Source: Billgrantia ethanolica
GTDB lineage: Bacteria > Pseudomonadota > Gammaproteobacteria > Pseudomonadales > Halomonadaceae
Reading direction: 5' to 3'
Assembly: GCF_021404305.1 (NCBI RefSeq)
Contig: NZ_JABFTX010000004.1
Span: 434,001 to 498,000, forward strand
DNA: 64,000 bases
This document shows positions 60,060-64,000 of the stretch, piece after piece. A model generated the notes under the pieces. That model saw only the letters and a list, made by a program, of their open reading frames with translations, was not told where the DNA came from and did no database searches. Position numbers and translations under genes: made by a program. The first letter of the stretch is position 1. Each line of letters opens with the position of its first letter.

Positions 60060-61174
60060 CATCGATGGTCGAGCCTGTGCGGCGTGTACCGGCGGCTTAT
60101 TGGGGGCTGACGCTGCTGCTCGTGCTGACGTTGATGCTCGCGCTGGGCTACGGCTATCGGCAGCTGCAGGAGCGCAGCGAGGCGCCGCTGTTTCGGGTCG
60201 TCGTCAACGGTGAGGCGCTGATTCTGGACGGTGAGACCCATGCCGCCCTGGGTCAGGAGCTGAGCGTGCTCAGCGGCCAGCTCGATCTTCATCTGCGTGA
60301 CGAGATGCAGCCGTGGCTGGATGCGCGTCTCGATACCGCTTTCGCACCGCTGGCGGCGGCCATACCGGAGTATCTCGACTGGCACTTCTCGCTGCGGGGC
60401 AGCTACCTGCGTCTGGCGGTGGCGCTGGGCGGCGATCTCGACGAGTGGCTCGAGGCACAGCTGAACGAACGGCTCCTCGAGCGCAGCAACATTGCCGCGG
60501 CGCTGGAAGAGCTGGAAGCCGACTTCGGTGCACGCCTGGTCGAGGTGCAGCAGCGAGTCGTGGGGGAGATCGGCAGCACGCTGCAGGCACGCTACGCCCC
60601 CCGCCAGGCCGCGGCGCGAAACGAGGATGAGCTCCCCACCATCGATCTCGATCTGGCCCTCGAAGGCACGCTCCAGGGCCGCTGGGACGAGGCGCGCTGG
60701 GGAACGGCGGGGGCCGGCGGGGTCGTTGGCTTCGCCGCCGGGCGCGCACTGACCCAGCGGCTGGTGGCCGGCACGGCCATGCAGGGCTCGCGTGCCCTGA
60801 TGGCCCGTATCGCGCCACGCCTGGGCATGCACGCGGCGCGTTCGGTGGGCACCGGCGCGGCGACCACGGCCGCCACCGCACCCAGCGGCCCGATGGCGCT
60901 GGTGGCCGGCACCGCCGCCACGGCGGTGGCACTGGCCGGCTTTGCCGGCACCGAATACGCCCTGCTCAAGGCCGAGGAGAGTCGCTACCGCGACGACATG
61001 CACGCCGAGCTGGAGCTCGAACTCACGCGCGCCAGGGCCGAGGTGCGCCAGGCTCTCGAGGCCGCCGCGAGCGACTGGACGCAATCTCTGGAGCGCAGCT
61101 TGCAGCAGGGCATCCACGACGCCGAAGAGGCGGCGCAGGTGCCGTCGCAATACCGCATCCTGGGAAGCCGCTGA
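60056..61174 (+). CDS. Uncharacterised membrane-anchored protein with glycine/alanine-rich hydrophobic region (second gene of cassette)
   Basis: 372 aa, not recognised. One N-terminal membrane span at 14-33 (AAYWGLTLLLVLTLMLALGY), a soluble alpha-helical region with probable coiled coil at about 125-180 (DEWLEAQLNERLLERSNIAA and following), and then a Gly/Ala-rich, weakly hydrophobic stretch at about 216-300 that includes AGAGGVVGFAAGRAL and ALVAGTAATAVALAGFAG, resembling glycine-zipper segments that can insert into membranes. A charged helical C-terminus follows. The start overlaps the first gene. An unclassified envelope function is the most that can be said. Confidence 0.78.
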   Translation: MTSMVEPVRRVPAAYWGLTLLLVLTLMLALGYGYRQLQERSEAPLFRVVVNGEALILDGETHAALGQELSVLSGQLDLHLRDEMQPWLDARLDTAFAPLAAAIPEYLDWHFSLRGSYLRLAVALGGDLDEWLEAQLNERLLERSNIAAALEELEADFGARLVEVQQRVVGEIGSTLQARYAPRQAAARNEDELPTIDLDLALEGTLQGRWDEARWGTAGAGGVVGFAAGRALTQRLVAGTAMQGSRALMARIAPRLGMHAARSVGTGAATTAATAPSGPMALVAGTAATAVALAGFAGTEYALLKAEESRYRDDMHAELELELTRARAEVRQALEAAASDWTQSLERSLQQGIHDAEEAAQVPSQYRILGSR

Positions 61175-61240
61175 GCAGCGCCCGGGCTGGACAGTCCGGG
61201 CGGCGGCGGTTACGATGTTGGCCGCTTCTCAGCAAGCAAA

Positions 61241-61317
61241 GCGCCCGTAGCTCAGTTGGATAGAGTGTTGGCCTCCGAAGCCAAAGGTCGCAGGTTCGAA
61301 TCCTGCCGGGCGCGCCA
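61241..61317 (+). tRNA. tRNA-Arg (anticodon CCG)
   Basis: 77-nt cloverleaf: acceptor GCGCCCG (61241-61247) pairs with CGGGCGC (61307-61313), discriminator G and genome-encoded CCA at 61315-61317. D-loop with GCTCAGTTGGATAGAGT, anticodon stem TTGGC/GCCAA around loop CTCCGAA (anticodon CCG at 61275-61277), and T-arm with GGTTCGAATCC. It reads the Arg codon CGG, common in this GC-rich genome. A rho-independent terminator follows 11 bases later. Confidence 0.97.
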
Positions 61318-61327
61318 CGAATTCGAA

Positions 61328-61356
61328 GCCTCACGGTTCTGCCGTGGGGCTTTTTT
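61328..61356 (+). terminator. Rho-independent terminator of tRNA-Arg
   Basis: Stem GCCTCACGG (61328-61336) and CCGTGGGGC (61342-61350) with one G-T wobble, TTCTG loop, followed by six Ts at 61351-61356. A classical intrinsic terminator directly behind the tRNA. Confidence 0.92.
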
Positions 61357-61487
61357 AGTTCTTGTTCCGATCTCCCCTTTGCCGCAGCGCGCCAGGCAGC
61401 CACCAGAGCGCGTGCCTGTTCGCCCCCGCACGTGAAATTCCTCATGCATGCTCAGTCTCATGCCGATTCACTATTAGAGCATGTATG

Positions 61488-61500
61488 CTTGTATGACAAG
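61488..61500 (+). promoter_or_regulatory. Candidate FCD/GntR-type operator before the aldolase gene
   Basis: CTTGTATGACAAG: 5-bp arms CTTGT and ACAAG around ATG, fitting the FCD-family pattern TNGT-N3-ACNA. It lies 54 bp before the aldolase ATG. A related sequence, CATGTATGACAGG, is present before the FAH and SDR genes (63581-63593), so one regulator encoded outside the window may control both. Confidence 0.5.
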
Positions 61501-61554
61501 TTGACCGGATCATCACCATGGCGAGGCGGCTTCGCCGGACACAAGGGGGTATGG

Positions 61555-62325
61555 ATGAACATGGGACACAACGACTTCAAGCGGCGGCTGCTCGCGGGGG
61601 AGCCCTTGACCGGCATCTGGCTGGGGCTGGCCAGCCCCTATGTGGCGGAGCTGGCGGCCACCGCGGGCTTCGACTGGCTGCTGCTGGACGGCGAGCACGC
61701 CCCCAACGACCTGGCCAGCCTGCTCGGCCAGCTGCAGGCCATCGCTCCCTATGCCAGTCATCCGGTGGTGCGCCCGCCCCATGGCGACACCGCGCTGCTC
61801 AAGCAGTACCTGGATATCGGCGCGCAGAATCTGTTGATTCCCATGGTAGAGACCGCCGAACAGGCCGCCGAGCTGGTGGCGGCCACGCGCTATCCACCGC
61901 ACGGCGTGCGCGGCATGGGCAGCATGCTGGCGCGAGCCTCGCGCTGGGGCCAGGTCGAAGACTATGTCGCCCGCGCCGATGACGAGATTTGCCTGATCCT
62001 GCAGCTGGAGAGCCCTCGGGCGCTGGCCAACCTCGAGGCCATCGCCGCCGTGGAGGGGGTCGATGCGCTGTTCGTGGGGCCGGCAGATCTCTCCGCGGCG
62101 ATGGGCCATCGCGGCAACCCGGGGCACCCGCAAGTACGTGCCGCCATTGACGACGCCATCGTCAGGATCCGCGCCGCCGGCAGCGTGGCCGGCATTCTCA
62201 CGCTGGACGAGCAGCAGGCCCACGACTACCTGGCGGCGGGGTGCGGCTTCGTCGGGGTGGGTATCGATGCCCTGCTGCTGGCCCAGGCGCTGCGCGGCCT
62301 GGCAGGGCGTTTCCGCCCGGCCTGA
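61555..62325 (+). CDS. HpcH/HpaI-family class II aldolase
   Basis: Metal-dependent aldolase that cleaves 2-keto-3-deoxy acids to pyruvate plus an aldehyde (HpaI, RhmA, GarL type). Seen: [35 protein letters not shown] in part at residues 18-53 (DGEH with metal/substrate acids), [31 protein letters not shown] in part (Glu metal ligand), [10 protein letters not shown], and [13 protein letters not shown]. 256 aa is normal for the family. Start: the ATG at 61555 with GGGGGT 6 bases upstream; a longer frame from 61432 is not conserved. Convergent with the FAH-family gene, and probably part of the same sugar-acid catabolic set. Confidence 0.9.
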   Translation: MNMGHNDFKRRLLAGEPLTGIWLGLASPYVAELAATAGFDWLLLDGEHAPNDLASLLGQLQAIAPYASHPVVRPPHGDTALLKQYLDIGAQNLLIPMVETAEQAAELVAATRYPPHGVRGMGSMLARASRWGQVEDYVARADDEICLILQLESPRALANLEAIAAVEGVDALFVGPADLSAAMGHRGNPGHPQVRAAIDDAIVRIRAAGSVAGILTLDEQQAHDYLAAGCGFVGVGIDALLLAQALRGLAGRFRPA

Positions 62326-62351
62326 CCGCGGGTGCGAATAGAGGCCGAGGC

Positions 62352-63515
62352 TCAGCGGGCGGCAAGATCGCGCATCAGCGCTCGCAGGCCGTAGCGCCAG
62401 GGCGGCAGGGCGTCGCTTCTACCCACGTGATTGACCAGGGCGCCCAGCGCCGGCGTGGCGATGGTGACCCGGTCGCCCAGGTGATGGGTGAAGCCCTGGC
62501 CGGCACCGTCGCGGTCTTGGATCGGCGAGAACATGGTACCGAGATAGAGCATGAAGCCATCGGGGTACTGATGGTGGGCGCCGTGGGTCTGGCTCACCAG
62601 GTCGAGCGGGTCGCGGCTGATCTCGCCCATGTCGCTCTCGCCCTCCAGCAGGAAGTCGTCGTCGGCGCCCTCGATACGCAGAGTGACCCGGGCGCGGCGC
62701 ACGTCATCGATGCCGAAGCTCTCGTCGAACAGCCGAATGAAGGGGCCGATGGCGCTCGAGGCATTGTTGTCCTTGGCCTTGCCCAACAGCAGGGCGCTGC
62801 GCCCCTCGATGTCGCGCAGGTTGACGTCGTTGCCGAGGGCGGCCCCTCTGACCGTGCCGCGGCTGTCCACTGCCAGCACGATCTCCGGCTCGGGGTTGTT
62901 CCACTGCGACGCCGGGTGCAGGCCCACGCCGGCGCCGAAGCCTACTGAGGAGAGCGGCTGCGCCTTGGTGAACACCTCGGCGTCAGGGCCGATGCCGACC
63001 TCCATGTACTGCGACCAGCCGCCGCGGGCCTGCAGCTCGCGTTTGAGCGTCATGGCCTCTTCCGAACCCGGCACGATGCGCGACAGGTCGCTGCCGATCA
63101 GCGCCTGCAGCTCGGCGCGCAGGGCGCTGGCCCGGGCCGGATCGCCCCCCGCCTGCTCCTCGATCACCCGCTCGAGCAGACTCACCGCGAAGGTCACGCC
63201 GCAGGCCTTCACCGCCTGCAGGTCGCAGGGGGCCAGTAGGTAGGGGGCCTGTTGTGGCTCGGCCAGGGCGTTCTCCAGCAGCTGCTCCACCGGGCCAAGC
63301 GACGGCCCCTCGGCATTCGCCAACGCCTCGAGCAGGTCGTCGCGTTCGAGCAGGTCGGCCATGGTCGGCCCCAGCCGGGTGACGTCGATGGCTTCCCCAT
63401 TGCGCACCGTGATCAGGACTGGGCCGGGCTGCGGTGTGTCGCACCAGACCCGGCCGACCAGATGGGCACGGTCCAAGTCCCTAGGCAGACAGTCGCGTAA
63501 CGAGAGAGGGGTCAT
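62352..63515 (-). CDS. Fumarylacetoacetate hydrolase (FAH) family protein, possibly a 2-keto-3-deoxy-sugar-acid dehydratase
   Basis: 387 aa. The C-terminal FAH domain (about 200-380) has the metal ligand EPEIVLAVDSRG, GAALGNDVNLRDIEGRSALLLGKAKDNNASSAIGP in part, and GTMFSPIQDRDGAGQGFTHHLGDRVTI in part. The N-terminal half is helical, with ERVIEEQAGGDPARASALR as a recognisable piece. Proteins of this length in the family include KdaD-like dehydratases of oxidative pentose pathways; the aldolase and SDR neighbours favour such a role, but hydrolase or isomerase activity cannot be ruled out. Start: the ATG at 63515; the frame runs upstream into the SDR promoter region without conservation. Confidence 0.85.
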   Translation of the reverse strand: MTPLSLRDCLPRDLDRAHLVGRVWCDTPQPGPVLITVRNGEAIDVTRLGPTMADLLERDDLLEALANAEGPSLGPVEQLLENALAEPQQAPYLLAPCDLQAVKACGVTFAVSLLERVIEEQAGGDPARASALRAELQALIGSDLSRIVPGSEEAMTLKRELQARGGWSQYMEVGIGPDAEVFTKAQPLSSVGFGAGVGLHPASQWNNPEPEIVLAVDSRGTVRGAALGNDVNLRDIEGRSALLLGKAKDNNASSAIGPFIRLFDESFGIDDVRRARVTLRIEGADDDFLLEGESDMGEISRDPLDLVSQTHGAHHQYPDGFMLYLGTMFSPIQDRDGAGQGFTHHLGDRVTIATPALGALVNHVGRSDALPPWRYGLRALMRDLAAR

Positions 63516-63580
63516 GGGGGCCTCCGGTGAGGGCGGAGTGGCGCCTGGCCAGGTTCCGCCTATCATGTTATTGATGTAGG

Positions 63581-63593
63581 CATGTATGACAGG
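63581..63593. promoter_or_regulatory. Candidate operator between divergent FAH and SDR genes
   Basis: CATGTATGACAGG, sharing TGTATGACA with the site before the aldolase gene. It sits inside a wider inverted repeat GGCAT (63579-63583) and ATGCC (63595-63599), 66 bp upstream of the FAH ATG and 85 bp upstream of the SDR ATG, so one bound regulator could control both directions. Confidence 0.45.
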
Positions 63594-63677
63594 TATGCCA
63601 GATCTCCTCACTCTATCGCAAGGGCGCAGAGGGGTCGAGGAGCAAGACGGGGCGAGACGAACCGCGAGGGGCAAACG

Positions 63678-64000
63678 ATGTTCGAGGAGTGGAAGGGCAA
63701 GCGAGTGCTGGTGACCGGCGCCAGCCGGGGCATTGGCGCGGCGGTGGCAAGGCGCATGGGAGCGCTCGGTGCTAGCGTGGCGGTGCACTATCACGCCAGC
63801 AGCGAAGCGGCCGAGGCGGTGGTCGAAGAGATTCGTGCCGCGGGCGGTGAGGCCTTCGCCTTGGCGGGTGACCTGAGCCGTTCCAGCGAAGCGCAGCGGG
63901 TGGTGGACGAGGCCGCGGCGCGGCTCGGCGGTCTCGACCTGCTGATCAACAACGCCGGCGACATGCTCGGGCGGGTCGCGCTCGAGGAGATGGATGATGT
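63678..64000 (+). CDS. Short-chain dehydrogenase/reductase (3' end outside window)
   Basis: Classical SDR. The ATG at 63678, with GAGGGG upstream, begins MFEEWKGKRVLVTGASRGIGAAVARR in part: the cofactor motif TGASRGIG is at about residues 13-20. A basic or NADP-type position is not clear (VHYHASSEAA follows beta-2). NNAGD at about residues 93-97 is the adenine-ring motif. The catalytic SxxxYxxxK lies beyond base 64000. About 107 residues of an expected 250 are present. It is divergent from the FAH-family gene and probably part of the same pathway, perhaps a sugar or aldehyde-acid dehydrogenase. Confidence 0.88.
   Translation, partial: MFEEWKGKRVLVTGASRGIGAAVARRMGALGASVAVHYHASSEAAEAVVEEIRAAGGEAFALAGDLSRSSEAQRVVDEAAARLGGLDLLINNAGDMLGRVALEEMDD

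Overview
The window is a 64 kb piece of chromosome from a high-GC gammaproteobacterium, most likely a Halomonas-type organism (Halomonadaceae). This rests on protein character (acidic envelope proteins, Na+-coupled NSS and AGCS carriers, a TRAP-type binding protein) and on gene order. The order ubiC-ubiA-phoB-phoR / phoU-pstB-pstA-pstC-pstS, rubB-HU, recG-oxyR, ridA-spoT-rpoZ-gmk and yicC-rph-crc-pyrE closely follows the arrangement I recall from Pseudomonas. Genes are dense and many neighbours share ATGA stop/start overlaps. I see no prophage, transposase, integron or CRISPR array. The only RNA gene recognised is tRNA-Arg(CCG).

Layout. 1-6.0 kb: 3' part of apbE, then glmU and glmS (UDP-GlcNAc supply) and a DUF945 protein. 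6-13 kb: a PAP2 phosphatase, a DUF72 protein, an NSS transporter, a small conserved-looking ORF, hexR and uvrD. 13-14.6 kb: an orphan Tat-exported TRAP binding protein and a hotdog thioesterase. 14.7-22.8 kb: the phosphate regulon (pstS, pstCAB-phoU, a CysZ-like gene, phoR-phoB), with clear Pho boxes in front of pstC and phoB. 22.8-26.5 kb: ubiA, ubiC, rubredoxin reductase, HU and a small unknown protein. 26.5-32.5 kb: a LysR regulator convergent with a five-gene catabolic operon (DUF3100 membrane pair, M20 amidohydrolase, 3-hydroxyisobutyrate-dehydrogenase-like enzyme, aldehyde dehydrogenase). 32.7-43.9 kb: a YccS-like protein, a 142-bp palindromic repeat, recG, oxyR, an SDR epimerase, pagL, thpR, ridA, spoT, rpoZ and gmk.

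44-50 kb holds the most interesting system: glutaminase, a Na+/amino-acid symporter, an NtrC-type response regulator and a histidine kinase with a periplasmic amino-acid-binding-like sensor. In front of the symporter there is a textbook -24/-12 sigma-54 promoter with three near-identical 14-bp palindromes placed 110-200 bp upstream. Together they look like a self-contained circuit that senses an external amino acid and switches on its import and deamidation.

50-64 kb: yicC, rph, crc (an exonuclease III homologue without its catalytic residues), pyrE, a YfaZ-like porin, trmL, rep, a two-domain cytochrome c with a long Glu/Ala linker, lhgO, an uncharacterised two-gene membrane cassette, tRNA-Arg, and the start of a sugar-acid-type catabolic locus (HpaI-type aldolase, FAH-family protein, truncated SDR). 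That locus shares an FCD/GntR-like operator. Function calls were made by eye from motifs and remembered family sequences; no database search was run.
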